A stretch of DNA of 64,000 nucleotides from Kineococcus endophyticus (lineage in GTDB: Bacteria; Actinomycetota; Actinomycetes; Actinomycetales; Kineococcaceae), in NCBI RefSeq assembly GCF_040796495.1, contig NZ_JBFNQN010000009.1, positions 62,001 through 126,000 of the forward strand, given 5' to 3'. The position numbers and the translations under genes were made by a program. Position 1 is the first letter of the stretch. Each line of letters begins with the position of its first letter. The notes beneath the pieces were generated by a model. That model had not been told where the DNA came from, searched no databases, and saw only the letters and a program-made list of their open reading frames with translations. Positions 52,478-61,996 of this stretch are shown in pieces.

Positions 52478-54664
52478 TCAGGTCCGCGGCAGGTAGGGCA
52501 CGAAGGCGTCGGCGAGGCGCCGCGCCGCGGTCGCGCTGAGGTGGCTGTGGTCGCGGTAGACGAGTGTGTCCCCCAGGACGACGGGGCAGCTCCCCTCGCT
52601 GCACAGCCAGCTCGTGGAGTCGGCGTAGGCCGCCCCGAGGTCGGCTGCGGCGCGTTCCACCGCCTCCCGGCGACGCGGGTGGTTGAGCGCACGGGCCTCC
52701 TCGACGGCGCAGGCCGAGGCGTCGTCGAGGTGCCGTGCGACGCAGCGCGGCACGTCGTCACCGGGGTAGGGGGTGTCGCCCAGGACGAGGACGGCGCTGC
52801 CGCTCGAGCGCAGGTCCTCCACCGTGCTGCGGACACCGCGGTCCCAGGCCGCCACCGCCGCGTCCTCGTCGCCGGTCGCGTCCGAGGAGACGATGCCGGA
52901 CGTGACGACGAGGTCGGGACGGAGGACGCCCACCTCGGCCACGACGGCGTCCCGCCAGGCGTAGCACTCGTGGTAGTCGCGGCCGAGGCTGGACTGCACG
53001 ACGTCGAGGTCGTAGACGGGGCACCCCGACTTGGTGAAGCTCAGGACCCGGTACCCCTGCGAACGGCCGACCTCGTCGAGGGCCGGCAGCCACTGGTAGG
53101 CGTGGGAGTCGCCGACGAGGACGAGGGTGCGCGAGGCGGTGACGTCGCCGAAGGCGCAGGCCGCCCCCGGCGTCGGCCGCGGTGCGGTCTCCTCGAACCC
53201 GACGTGGCAGCTGACGCCGTCGACGGGACTGGCAGACGGCTTGTCCTCCGACGCACCGTCGAGACCGGGGGCGAGGTTGGCCGGGACGGCGCGTGCGACG
53301 AGCCCGGCGTTCAGGGTGGCGACGCTCCCGTCACCCGCCAGGACAGGGGCCGCCGCGGCCGGTCCGTCACCACGGGTGGTGGTGGACGTGGCCGAGGCCA
53401 GACCCGTGACGGCCAGCAGGAGGACCGAGGCGACGGCGGCCGCAGCCAGGGGGCGCACCCGCCCGCGCAACCGGGGGCTGCGCCGGGACGGGTCCTCCAC
53501 CAGCACGAGGGTCGCCTGCGCCAGGGCGAGCGTGGCGGCCGCGACGACCAGCCCGACGACGAGGGAGGGCTCGAGGTCCAGGACCGCGGGGACCAGCAGC
53601 AGCGCCGGCCAGTGCCAGAGGTACCAGCCGTAGGAGACCCGGCCGATGCGCTGCGCTGCAGGGCGTCCGAGGAGGTGCCGCTCGACCGGGGTGGCCCCGG
53701 GACTCCCGGCGAGGATCACCAGCGCCGTCCCGAGCACGGGCAGCAGCGCCGTGGGACCGGGGAAGCGGGTGCCGTCGTCGTAGAGGACCGCGGAGGCCAC
53801 GACGCAGGCGAGGCCGACGGCCGCGGCCCCGGAGAGGACGAGGCCCACCACCGGCAGGTCCCGGACGGCGCGGACGCGACGGACGAGCGCCGGGCCGGCG
53901 AAGGCGACGACGGCGCCCGCCCCCAGTTCCCAGGCGCGAGCGGGCAGCAGGAAGTACGCGTAGGGCTGGGCGACGTCGAGGAGCCAGGCGCTGCAGAGGA
54001 AGGAGAGCAGGCTCAGGACGCCGGTGGCGACGGCCGCCACGAGTCGGGGCCGCGCGGTCCCGCGCGCCACCGAGCGTGTCACGCGTGCCCCGAGCCACCA
54101 CACCAGCAGCAGGACCACCGGCCACAGGGCGTAGAACTGCTCCTCCACGCCGAGCGACCAGTAGTGCTGCAGCACGGACGGTTCCGCGTTGGCCTGGTAG
54201 TCCACCCCCTGGAGGGCGAGCCGGACGTTCATGGCGAAGAGGGCCGTCCACCGGGCGTCGGCGAAGGTCGCGCGCGTCTCCACGGGCGGCAGCAGCAGCC
54301 AGCTCACCACGACGGTGACCAGCAGCACGAGCAGTGAGAGCGGCAGGAGGCGCCGGACACGACGGCCGTAGAAGGCGGCCAGGGACAGCCGCCCGGTCCG
54401 TTCCAGCTCCGACACCAGGTGGGTCGTGATGAGGAAGCCCGAGATGACGAAGAAGACGTCGACGCCGACGAAACCGCCGGTCAGCCCGGGGACGCCTGCG
54501 TGGTACAAGACGACCAGGAGCACGGCGACGGCACGCAGGCCCTCGATGTCGGGCCGGAACTTCCGCCCCGCGGCGGCCTCGGGGACGCCGCCCACGGTCA
54601 CGCCCAGTCCCGACGTCGACGTCGCCTGGGCGGTCCCGCCAGGTCGGCGCACCAGGTCAGCCAC
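52478..54664 (-). CDS. Membrane O-acyltransferase with C-terminal SGNH domain (OafA/YrhL type)
   Basis: 728 residues. The acyltransferase-3 domain has about ten TM segments: RPDIEGLRAVAVLLVVLYHAG (catalytic-type His), VGVDVFFVISGFLIT, YWSLGVEEQFYALWPV and GRVSYGWYLWHWP. The extracytoplasmic SGNH hydrolase/transferase domain (about 490-728) has VLVGDSHAYQWLPAL (nucleophile Ser) and RDHSHLS (Asp-x-x-His). It O-acylates surface glycans or glycolipids. GTG 54664 is my best start; the frame is open to ATG 54700. Divergent from copy B. Confidence 0.88.
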   Translation of the reverse strand: MADLVRRPGGTAQATSTSGLGVTVGGVPEAAAGRKFRPDIEGLRAVAVLLVVLYHAGVPGLTGGFVGVDVFFVISGFLITTHLVSELERTGRLSLAAFYGRRVRRLLPLSLLVLLVTVVVSWLLLPPVETRATFADARWTALFAMNVRLALQGVDYQANAEPSVLQHYWSLGVEEQFYALWPVVLLLVWWLGARVTRSVARGTARPRLVAAVATGVLSLLSFLCSAWLLDVAQPYAYFLLPARAWELGAGAVVAFAGPALVRRVRAVRDLPVVGLVLSGAAAVGLACVVASAVLYDDGTRFPGPTALLPVLGTALVILAGSPGATPVERHLLGRPAAQRIGRVSYGWYLWHWPALLLVPAVLDLEPSLVVGLVVAAATLALAQATLVLVEDPSRRSPRLRGRVRPLAAAAVASVLLLAVTGLASATSTTTRGDGPAAAAPVLAGDGSVATLNAGLVARAVPANLAPGLDGASEDKPSASPVDGVSCHVGFEETAPRPTPGAACAFGDVTASRTLVLVGDSHAYQWLPALDEVGRSQGYRVLSFTKSGCPVYDLDVVQSSLGRDYHECYAWRDAVVAEVGVLRPDLVVTSGIVSSDATGDEDAAVAAWDRGVRSTVEDLRSSGSAVLVLGDTPYPGDDVPRCVARHLDDASACAVEEARALNHPRRREAVERAAADLGAAYADSTSWLCSEGSCPVVLGDTLVYRDHSHLSATAARRLADAFVPYLPRT

Positions 54665-54981
54665 GGGCCGGCCCCTGCTGTGCGGGCACCCGGACGCCAC
54701 TGGACGCGGGCAGCAGGCAACCCCTCAAGACCATCCGCATGGGACGCAGAGTAGCGACTTCTAGACGCCCCGTGGCGCCGTGTGAGCTACCGCACCTCCC
54801 CGGGGCCGCCGGGCGTCGCGGCGACACGGCAGGGCGCCGTCGTGTCCCGTCACCTGGCGTCACGGGGGCAGGCGCGCCTGGTGCACACGAGTGCTCTGCG
54901 CGGAGGGCGACTGAAGGTCCGGCCCGGGTGTCCCGATGGGTTCAGTGCTGCCCGAACCCTGTCGTCACTGGAGGCCTGCTC

Positions 54982-56532
54982 ATGCTCCGCCGTCTGCCCG
55001 TCGCGCTCACGCTCGCCACGTCCGCCGTCGTCGCCCTCTCCGCGAGCGCCGCCACCAGTGCCATCGCCGCCCCCGCCGCATCCGTTACAAGCACCACGGA
55101 GAGCGCGGTCCTGGCCCGCACGATGCCGGCCGGCGGGGTGTTCTCGCAGGGCACCGCGTGGCGTCTGGACGTCAGCAAGGCCCCCAAGAACGCCAACTCC
55201 GCCGCCATGGTCAAGAACGTGGCGGCGCAGACCGCGGCGCAGTACGGCGGCGTCGCGGCCTTCAACGCCTACCAGTACTCCACGAGCGTGTACACGGTCT
55301 CGTCGAGCACCCCCAAGGTGGACGTCAAGTGGAACAACTGCCAGGGCAAGTCGTGGACCCCGGCTGGACTGCTGGGTCCCGGTGGGCAGTTCACGCAGGT
55401 GCCGATCCCGGTCGACGCCGTGCCCGCCAAGGGCAGCGACAGCCAGCTGACCATCTACTCCCCCAGCACCGACCAGCTGTGGGAGTTCTGGGTGACCAAG
55501 AAGGTCGACGGTGTCTGGAGCGCCTGCTGGGGCGGGCGCATCGACGGGGTCTCCTACAGCCAGGGGTACTTCCAGGACGGATTCGGGGCCAGCGCGAGCG
55601 GGCTCGCCGTGGCGGGCGGGACCGTCGGCATCAAGGACGTGCAGTCCGGCGCGATCGACCACGCCCTCGCGCTGCACATCCCCACCCCCGGGACGTGGAA
55701 GGAGTTCAGCTACCCCGCGCAGCGCAGTGACGGCTACGACACGTCGGCGGCGCGCGTCCCGGAGGGAACGCGTCTGCGTCTCGACCCGAGCATCGACGTC
55801 GACTCCCTCGCCCTGCACCCCGTCGCGAAGATGATCGCCAAGGCGGCGCAGAAGTACGGCTTCATCGTGACCGACAAGGCCGGCTGCACCGCTGTCGTCG
55901 CCGAGAGCCCTGCCGCGGCGATCGCGGCGACCGGCGTGGACCCGTGGAAGGCCCTGCTGGGCAGCACCCCCAGCTACTCGGTGATGAAGAACTTCCCCTG
56001 GGACAAGCTCCAGGCGCTGCCGAAGGACTACGGCAAGCCGTCTGCGCCCACCGGTGCCGGTGACGGCGCCACGCCCACCCCGACGACCACCGTCGGCCCG
56101 ATCAGCAAGTACGCCTCGGACACCGCCTACCGCGTGCTGCGCAACGGGTGGGGGCCGGTCGAGAAGGACCGCAGCAACGGCGAGCAGGCCGCCGGGGACG
56201 GCAAGGCGCTGAAGGTCGGCGGGACCACCTACGCCAAGGGTTTCGGGGTCCACGCCTCCTCCGAGATCGTCGTGCCGGTCAACGGCGCCAAGACCTTCTC
56301 CTCGAAGGTCGGGCTCGACGCCGAGGTCGGGACGCGCGGCAGCGTGCAGTTCCAGGTGTGGAACGGCGGCAAGAAGCTCGCGGACAGCGGACTCGTCCGC
56401 GGCGGAGAGGCCGCTCGCACGATCGTGGCCGACGTGAGCGGGGTGTCCGAGATCCGCCTCGTGGTCACCGACGGCGGCAACGGCGTCTCGGGCGACCACG
56501 CCGACTGGGCGAACGCGGGCTTCTCGTCCTGA
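54982..56532 (+). CDS. Exported paralogue family protein with NPCBM domain (copy B)
   Basis: 516 residues. A signal peptide (1-~35) precedes the ~320-residue family domain with all signature blocks (WRLDVSKAP, QYGGVAAFNAYQY, VKWNNCQGK, STDQLWEFW, ACWGGRIDGVS, GAIDHALAL, DKAGCTAVVAESPAA, LPKDYGKP). After a Thr/Pro linker it adds a C-terminal NPCBM carbohydrate-binding domain (YRVLRNGWGPVEKDRS, YAKGFGVHASSEIVV, VGLDAEVGTRGSVQFQVW, DHADWANAGF). ATG 54982 has GGAGG eight bases away. The NPCBM fusion is the best clue that the family acts on glycans. Confidence 0.88.
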   Translation: MLRRLPVALTLATSAVVALSASAATSAIAAPAASVTSTTESAVLARTMPAGGVFSQGTAWRLDVSKAPKNANSAAMVKNVAAQTAAQYGGVAAFNAYQYSTSVYTVSSSTPKVDVKWNNCQGKSWTPAGLLGPGGQFTQVPIPVDAVPAKGSDSQLTIYSPSTDQLWEFWVTKKVDGVWSACWGGRIDGVSYSQGYFQDGFGASASGLAVAGGTVGIKDVQSGAIDHALALHIPTPGTWKEFSYPAQRSDGYDTSAARVPEGTRLRLDPSIDVDSLALHPVAKMIAKAAQKYGFIVTDKAGCTAVVAESPAAAIAATGVDPWKALLGSTPSYSVMKNFPWDKLQALPKDYGKPSAPTGAGDGATPTPTTTVGPISKYASDTAYRVLRNGWGPVEKDRSNGEQAAGDGKALKVGGTTYAKGFGVHASSEIVVPVNGAKTFSSKVGLDAEVGTRGSVQFQVWNGGKKLADSGLVRGGEAARTIVADVSGVSEIRLVVTDGGNGVSGDHADWANAGFSS

Positions 56533-56548
56533 GCTGGAGCGGGTGGGG

Positions 56549-57646
56549 TCAGGCGGGCGAGGAGGCGGTGTCCCCGTCCCCGGGTGACCGCAGCCGCGGC
56601 CAGCGCGCGCCGAGCACGAGGGCTCGCCCCCAGGCCGACCGGCGCGCGAGCAGTTCCACGAGGATCCCCACGGCGATGCCCGCGCACAGGCCGAGCAGCA
56701 CGTTCACCGTGACGCTCGTGATGCCGAGGCGCTCGAGGACCATCCGCGCGGCGGACGTCCCGAAGACGTGGCAGGTGTAGATGGAGAACGAGAACCCACC
56801 GATGACCGCGAGGGGTTTGACGGTCCGCCGCACGAGGAGCAGCGACAGGCAGGCGGTCACCCCGAGGGCGGAACTCAGGAGCGCGTGCCGTTCAGGCAGG
56901 CGGTCGACCCAGCCCTGCAGCCCGAACTGCGACCAGACGCCGAGTGCGACGGCGAGCGCGACGACACCGCCGCGCACGGGCAGCGGCGCACTGCGGAAGG
57001 AGAAACGCCGCGCCGCGACGCCGGCCAGCACGAAGGGCAGGAGGAACAGGGCGTCGCGCAGTCCGAGGAGGTTCGTCGGCGTGGGCACCACGGCATCGGC
57101 GACCACCGCCGCGACCACCGCGGCCACCATCGGCAGACGCCTGTCGAGGAGGCCGAAGCGGTCCGCGAGGCCGAGCAGGACGAAGACCCAGAAGATCGCC
57201 TCGAGGAACCAGAAGTGGGCCACGGGCAGGACGTGCCAGAGGTACCAGGGAGTTTGGCCGACGCCGTTCACCCCGCCGTCGGTCGCCTCCCCGGCCGAAC
57301 CGCGCACGAGGGCGAAGACGGTTCCGACGACCAGCATGGGCACGAGGAGACGGCGGGCCTTGCCCTGGACGAACTGCGGCCAGCCGTCCCGCAGGGGTCG
57401 CATGGCGTAGACGTAGCCCGACAGGAAGCTGAACAGGGGCATGCGCACGTACACGACCGAGTCGACCAGGTAGGACCATGGGTTGTCCGGCGGGAGGCGG
57501 AGTCCGTCCCCCGGCCCGCCACCACGGACGTGGTAGAGGACGACGAGGAGGCAGGCGAGGCCGCGCAGGGTGTCGACGGACGCGTCGCGCCCCGGCGGGA
57601 CGACGAGCAGGCGCCCGGTGGCGCGCATCTTCTCGGCAACGGTCAC
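56549..57646 (-). CDS. Acyltransferase-3 family membrane protein
   Basis: 365 residues with about ten TM segments: RDASVDTLRGLACLLVVLYHV, VRMPLFSFLSGYVYAM, HFWFLEAIFWVFVLLGL and GGFSFSIYTCHVFGTSAARMVL. No SGNH domain. The family transfers acyl groups to surface carbohydrates. GTG 57646 has GGAGG six bases upstream. Convergent with copy B and divergent from the asparagine-synthetase-like gene. Confidence 0.88.
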   Translation of the reverse strand: MTVAEKMRATGRLLVVPPGRDASVDTLRGLACLLVVLYHVRGGGPGDGLRLPPDNPWSYLVDSVVYVRMPLFSFLSGYVYAMRPLRDGWPQFVQGKARRLLVPMLVVGTVFALVRGSAGEATDGGVNGVGQTPWYLWHVLPVAHFWFLEAIFWVFVLLGLADRFGLLDRRLPMVAAVVAAVVADAVVPTPTNLLGLRDALFLLPFVLAGVAARRFSFRSAPLPVRGGVVALAVALGVWSQFGLQGWVDRLPERHALLSSALGVTACLSLLLVRRTVKPLAVIGGFSFSIYTCHVFGTSAARMVLERLGITSVTVNVLLGLCAGIAVGILVELLARRSAWGRALVLGARWPRLRSPGDGDTASSPA

Positions 57647-57796
57647 GGGGGCCTCCGGGTCGGGTCGATGTCGACGTCATTCCGGGCACCGTCGCCTCCG
57701 GGCGCGAAGCTACACCACCCTGACGGCGCACAACCAGCGCCGAGAGTGACGACGCATCACGGACCGCTTCGCCCGACACGCCGTGAAACACGCTGT

Positions 57797-57802
57797 TAAC
57801 GT
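57797..57802 (+). promoter_or_regulatory. -10 box of a leaderless promoter
   Basis: TAACGT, six bases before ATG 57809. Confidence 0.55.
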
Positions 57803-57808
57803 GCGCCC

Positions 57809-59266
57809 ATGGAGCTCAACGACCAGTTCCTCGTCTCGGCAGGTGCACGGCCGCACCCCGACGGGTGGCTGGTGGCGCAGGCCGGCCGGTGGACCCTCGC
57901 GAGCAGCCCCACCCTCCCGGTCACCCCCCTCCTCGACGAGCACGGGGCGACGGCGGGCTGGCTGCTGGGGTGGGTCGTGGCGCCGGACGGGGAGTTCCTG
58001 CACCAGCGCCCCACCCTCCCCCTGGGCGAGGTCGTGGCCCCCGACGGTGACGTCGAGGAACGTCTGTACCGCTTCGCGGGTCGCTGGGCGTGCGTGCTGC
58101 TGTCGGGCCGCCCGCGGGTCCACCTGGACCCGGCCGGGTCGCTGGCTGCGGTGTACTCCGAGCAGGAGGAAGCGGTCGCGTCCACCACGACGGTCCTCCA
58201 CCACGGCGACCGCGCACTCGGCGAGCGGTTCGGGCGTCGGACGTTGCCGCCGGGCCAGTTCTTCCCCGCCGGCCTGACCAACGAGCCCAAGGTGCACCGG
58301 GTCCTGCCGAACCACCTGCTCGACCTCGAGACCTGGCAGACGCGGCGGCACTGGCCGCCGGCCCCCGTCGAGCGGGTCGACGACCGCGACACCGAGGCGG
58401 TGGCCGACCGGCAGCGCGCCATCGCCGACGGCGTGCGGCTCACCATCGAGTCGATCGCCGCGCACCACCGCGTCCTGCTCCCGCTCACGGCCGGTCGCGA
58501 CAGCCGACTGCTCGCCGCTGCGGCTCACCGCGTGCTGGACCGGTGCACCTTCGTCGTGTTCGCCTACGACGACCAGCGCGCCTCGGACCTGGCCTTCGCG
58601 CGCGGGGCCGCGCGCAGGTTCGACCTCGACCTGCGGGTCCTGCCGCCCGAACCCGTCGACGAGCGGGCGGCGCGCACCTACCTCGACCGGGTCGGGTACG
58701 ACGCCAACGAGGGGAAGGCCGGCGACTTCATGCTCGCCGCCGGACGACTCCCCCTCGACCACGCGTGGCTGACCGGTTTCGCCGCAGAGGTGGGTCGCGG
58801 CGAGTACTGGAAGGCGAGCGACCTGCCGCGCAACCCCTCGGCGGACGAACTCGTGCAGCTGGTGCGGTTGCGCCCCGAGCCCGCGTACCGCGACGCGCTG
58901 GAGACGTGGCGAGCCGGGACCCCGCACCAGGACGTCGAGGAGCTGCTCGACCTCGCCTACCTCGAGATGCGGGTGGGGTGCTGGGCCAGCCCGCAGCTGT
59001 ACGGCGCCGCGCCCTTCACCCTGAGCACGATCCCGGTCAACCGACGGGACGTCTTCAGCGCGATGCTGCAGCTGCCGACCGCCCTGCGCGCCGCCCAGCG
59101 GACGGCGCCGGCTGCGACGGCTCTGAACTGGCCCGAGCTCGCGCGGCTGCCGTACGGCCGGGCTCCGGGCCTGCGCGGTGCGCCGGACGCCCTGGCCCGC
59201 GGAGCCCAGCGGGTGCGCGACGGGGCCGCGCTGGGCACCCGGCTGCGCAGGGCGCTGCGGCGCTGA
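57809..59266 (+). CDS. Asparagine-synthetase-like protein without glutaminase cysteine
   Basis: 485 residues. The N-terminal ~190 residues have the scaffold of a glutamine amidotransferase domain (GWLVAQAGRWTLASSP, RLYRFAGRWACVLLSGRP) but begin MELNDQ, lacking the Cys2 nucleophile. The second half is a PP-loop ATP pyrophosphatase domain: VLLPLTAGRDSRLLAAAA (variant SGGxDS), FVVFAYDDQRASDLAFARGAARRF and GFAAEVGRGEYW. It could form an amide on a glycan or peptide using ammonia or an amine. ATG 57809 follows TAACGT by six bases (leaderless). Confidence 0.8.
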   Translation: MELNDQFLVSAGARPHPDGWLVAQAGRWTLASSPTLPVTPLLDEHGATAGWLLGWVVAPDGEFLHQRPTLPLGEVVAPDGDVEERLYRFAGRWACVLLSGRPRVHLDPAGSLAAVYSEQEEAVASTTTVLHHGDRALGERFGRRTLPPGQFFPAGLTNEPKVHRVLPNHLLDLETWQTRRHWPPAPVERVDDRDTEAVADRQRAIADGVRLTIESIAAHHRVLLPLTAGRDSRLLAAAAHRVLDRCTFVVFAYDDQRASDLAFARGAARRFDLDLRVLPPEPVDERAARTYLDRVGYDANEGKAGDFMLAAGRLPLDHAWLTGFAAEVGRGEYWKASDLPRNPSADELVQLVRLRPEPAYRDALETWRAGTPHQDVEELLDLAYLEMRVGCWASPQLYGAAPFTLSTIPVNRRDVFSAMLQLPTALRAAQRTAPAATALNWPELARLPYGRAPGLRGAPDALARGAQRVRDGAALGTRLRRALRR

Positions 59267-59282
59267 CCGGTGCCCTGGGCTC

Positions 59283-60569
59283 TCAGCCGGCGGTGGCGCT
59301 GGAGCCGCTCGGCGACGGGCTCGGACGGGGTTTGCCCCAGTCCTGCGGCAGGACTTCGAGCTGGTCCCACGGGAACCCCTTGAGCACCTCGTAGGGCGGT
59401 ACCCCCCGCATGGTCCGCTGCCAGAAGTCCGGGTCGTCCGCCACGGGCTGACCGATCTGGCCGCCGACGTTCACCGCCCCGGCCTGGTCGGTGACGATGA
59501 ACCCGTACTGCTGGGCGGCGCGGGCGACCATCTCGCCCAGGGGCGTCAGGCCGAGCGAGTCGACGTCCACGTCCGCCGGCAGCCGCAGTCGGATGCCCTC
59601 CGGGAGGGCGTGCTCGGCGTCGTTGTGCCCGTCGCTGCGCTGCGCCGGCCAGCTCACGTCGTCCCACTTCGCGGGGGACACGATGGCGAGGCCGAGCGCG
59701 TGGTCGATGCGGCCGCGCCGCACGTCGTCGACCCACACCGTGCCGGCCGACATGGCCAGCCCACTGCCGCTGGCTCCGAACCCGTTGCGGAAGTAGCCCC
59801 GGCTCTTGGACACGTCGTCGATGCGTCCGCCCCAGCACGCGGCCCACCCCGTGTCGGTCTTCTTGACGCGCCACAGCTCCCACAACTGGTCGGTGCTGGG
59901 CGAGTAGATCGTGAGCTGCCCGTCGCTGCCGGGGGACGGGCGGGCGTCCGGGGGGATGGGCACGTCGGTGAACTGGCCGTCCTCGCCGAGCAGCCCGTCG
60001 GGGGTCCACGTCTTCTTCTGGCAGTTGTCCCACGTGACGTCCACCGTCGGCTGGCCGGCCGGGACGGTGTACCAGGAGGCCGTGAAGCGGTCCACGTTGA
60101 AGGCCGCCACGCCGCCCCAGTGCGCGTCGACCTGCTCGACCAGGCCCCGGACCATGGCTGCGGAGTCACGGTTGACGGGCGCGTCGGTCACCGGGGTGCG
60201 CCACACGCTGCGCGGACCGAACGGGTAGTCCGCCGCGACCTGCGGTGTCCCGGTCGGGGGCGCTCCCCCCTCGTCGCGGCTGCCGCGCTGCACCCAGGCG
60301 AGCACGGCCAGCACCAGCACCAGGGCCGCGGCGACGAGGACGAGCCATGCGCGTCGGCGTCGGTTCCACCGGGAGGCCGGACGCGGGGCGTCGGGCGCTT
60401 GGGCGTCCAGGGCGATCTCCTCGTCTCGGCGGCGGTGAGGGTCCCGGTGGCGGTCGGGCCCGCAGCGGTGGCCGGGTCCCGCCTCGGCACCGAGGGTCTC
60501 GTCGTCACGTGACGTGCCGACACTGGGCCGACCGGGCACCGGACGGACCAGCGAGCGCCAGTACACCAC
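59283..60569 (-). CDS. Membrane-anchored paralogue family protein (copy C)
   Basis: 428 residues. An Arg/Asp-rich cytosolic segment (~70 residues) and one TM helix (AWLVLVAAALVLVLAVLAWV) replace the signal peptide. The family domain follows: YPFGPRSVWRTPV, HWGGVAAFNVDRF, TWDNCQKKTWTPDG, STDQLWELW, ACWGGRIDDVS, RRGRIDHALGLAI, WPAQRSDG, AAQQYGFIVTDQAG, LPQDWGKP. Unlike A, B and D it lacks the third cysteine (QAGAVNV in place of KAGC). The Ser/Pro tail is short. GTG 60569 is the longest start; the true one is uncertain. Divergent from copy D. Confidence 0.8.
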   Translation of the reverse strand: MVYWRSLVRPVPGRPSVGTSRDDETLGAEAGPGHRCGPDRHRDPHRRRDEEIALDAQAPDAPRPASRWNRRRRAWLVLVAAALVLVLAVLAWVQRGSRDEGGAPPTGTPQVAADYPFGPRSVWRTPVTDAPVNRDSAAMVRGLVEQVDAHWGGVAAFNVDRFTASWYTVPAGQPTVDVTWDNCQKKTWTPDGLLGEDGQFTDVPIPPDARPSPGSDGQLTIYSPSTDQLWELWRVKKTDTGWAACWGGRIDDVSKSRGYFRNGFGASGSGLAMSAGTVWVDDVRRGRIDHALGLAIVSPAKWDDVSWPAQRSDGHNDAEHALPEGIRLRLPADVDVDSLGLTPLGEMVARAAQQYGFIVTDQAGAVNVGGQIGQPVADDPDFWQRTMRGVPPYEVLKGFPWDQLEVLPQDWGKPRPSPSPSGSSATAG

Positions 60570-60802
60570 GCTCGGTGAAGGTCACCCGCTGGTCGAGGTG
60601 GGTGCCCCCGTCCGCGCCGGCTGCGGGCGCTGTGTCACGCAGGGTCGCGACAGCCGGTCCAGGGCCCTTCCGACCGGGTGAAGGCGCCGCCCGATCAGGC
60701 GCCGACCTCTTGCAGGGCAGCACGGGACGACCGATGCCTGGTGTGCGGTCCAGACGAACGGGACCGCGTCCCGCAGTCCCGTCGACGCTCCGAGGAGTCC
60801 CG

Positions 60803-61903
60803 ATGACCCGCACGCCCCGCCGCCTGGCCGCGGCGATCGCCGCCACGGCCGTCCTGGCCGGAGGCGTCGTCACCGCGACGAGCGCGAGCGCCGCCGACGG
60901 CCGCGTCTCCCTCGGCCGTCGCGCGCTGTCGCCCAACGCTGCCCAGAACCTGCTCGCGGACTTCCGCGGTCCCGTGGGTACTCCGTTCGGCGCCACGAGC
61001 GCCTGGAAGCAGGACGTCACCGGCGCTCCGCTGCACCAGAACTCGGCGGCGATGGTGGCGAACGTGGCCGACCAGGCCGCGAAGTACTACGGCGGGGTCG
61101 CGGCGTTCAACGCCTACCGCTACAGCACGAGCGTCTACACGGTTCCCGCCGGAACCCCCAAGGTGGACGTCCGCTGGCACAACTGCCAGAAGAAGAACTA
61201 CACCCCTGGCGGCCTGACGGGAGCGGGCGGGCAGTTCACCCAGGTCCCCATCCCGGCGGACGCCGTGCCGGCTCCCGGCACCGACGGCGAACTGACCGTC
61301 TACTCCCCCGGGACCGACCAGCTGTGGGAGTTCTGGCAGGCGAAGAAGGTGGACGGCACCTGGCAGGCGTGCTGGGGCGGACGCATCGACAAGGTCTCCA
61401 GCGACCCGGGCTACTTCTCGGGCGGCTTCGGCGCCAGTGCCAGCGGGATGGCCATCGTCGGCGGGACCATCGGCATCAAGGAGGCGCAGGCCGGCAGCAT
61501 CGAGCACGCCCTCGCCCTGGCGATCCCCGCACCGGGCAACTGGAACGAGACCAGCTGGCCCGCTCAGCGCAGCGACGGGTACGACAAGTCCGCCGGACGC
61601 GTCCCCGAGGGCACGCGCCTGCGGTTGGACCCCAGCATCGACGTCGACAAGCTCAAGCTGACGCCGATCGCGAAGATGGTCGCCAAGGCCGCCCAGAAGT
61701 ACGGGTTCATCGTCACCGACAAGGCCGGCTGCGTCGCCGTCACCGCCGAGAGCCCCGCCGCCACCATCGCCGCCACGGGGGTCGACCCGTGGAAGGCCCT
61801 GATGCAGGGGAAGCCGGACTACCTGATCATGAAGGACTTCCCCTGGGACAAGTTGCAGGCCCTGCCCAAGGACTACGGCAAGCCCGCCAACCCCAAGCGG
61901 TGA
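60803..61903 (+). CDS. Exported paralogue family protein (copy D)
   Basis: 366 residues. Signal peptide (LAAAIAATAVLAGGVVTATSASAA), then a ~30-residue spacer and the family domain: SAWKQDVTGAPLHQNSAAM, YYGGVAAFNAYRY, RWHNCQKKNYTPGG, LWEFWQAKKVDG, ACWGGRIDKVS, SIEHALALAIP (Glu-His in place of Asp-His), TRLRLDPSIDVDKLKL, DKAGCVAV and LPKDYGKP. It is closest to copy B by eye. ATG 60803 has GAGGAG six bases upstream. The 233-bp divergent gap to copy C holds no gene and probably both promoters. Confidence 0.87.
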   Translation: MTRTPRRLAAAIAATAVLAGGVVTATSASAADGRVSLGRRALSPNAAQNLLADFRGPVGTPFGATSAWKQDVTGAPLHQNSAAMVANVADQAAKYYGGVAAFNAYRYSTSVYTVPAGTPKVDVRWHNCQKKNYTPGGLTGAGGQFTQVPIPADAVPAPGTDGELTVYSPGTDQLWEFWQAKKVDGTWQACWGGRIDKVSSDPGYFSGGFGASASGMAIVGGTIGIKEAQAGSIEHALALAIPAPGNWNETSWPAQRSDGYDKSAGRVPEGTRLRLDPSIDVDKLKLTPIAKMVAKAAQKYGFIVTDKAGCVAVTAESPAATIAATGVDPWKALMQGKPDYLIMKDFPWDKLQALPKDYGKPANPKR

Positions 61904-61951
61904 CCGCGCCGGTCACCGACGATCTGTGACCCTCTGACGTACTCGCGGTAG

Positions 61952-61989
61952 CCTCCCGCTCGGAACGAAGCACGACCCCGAGCGGGAGG
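61952..61989 (+). promoter_or_regulatory. 12-bp inverted repeat covering the ribosome site of the next gene
   Basis: CCTCCCGCTCGG (61952-61963) pairs perfectly with CCGAGCGGGAGG (61978-61989). The right arm contains most of the Shine-Dalgarno GGGAGGA that serves GTG 61997. A -10-like TAGCCT (61949-61954) overlaps the left arm, so the repeat could be an operator, or an mRNA hairpin if transcription starts further upstream, or a terminator for copy D. Confidence 0.45.
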
Positions 61990-61996
61990 ACCCCCG

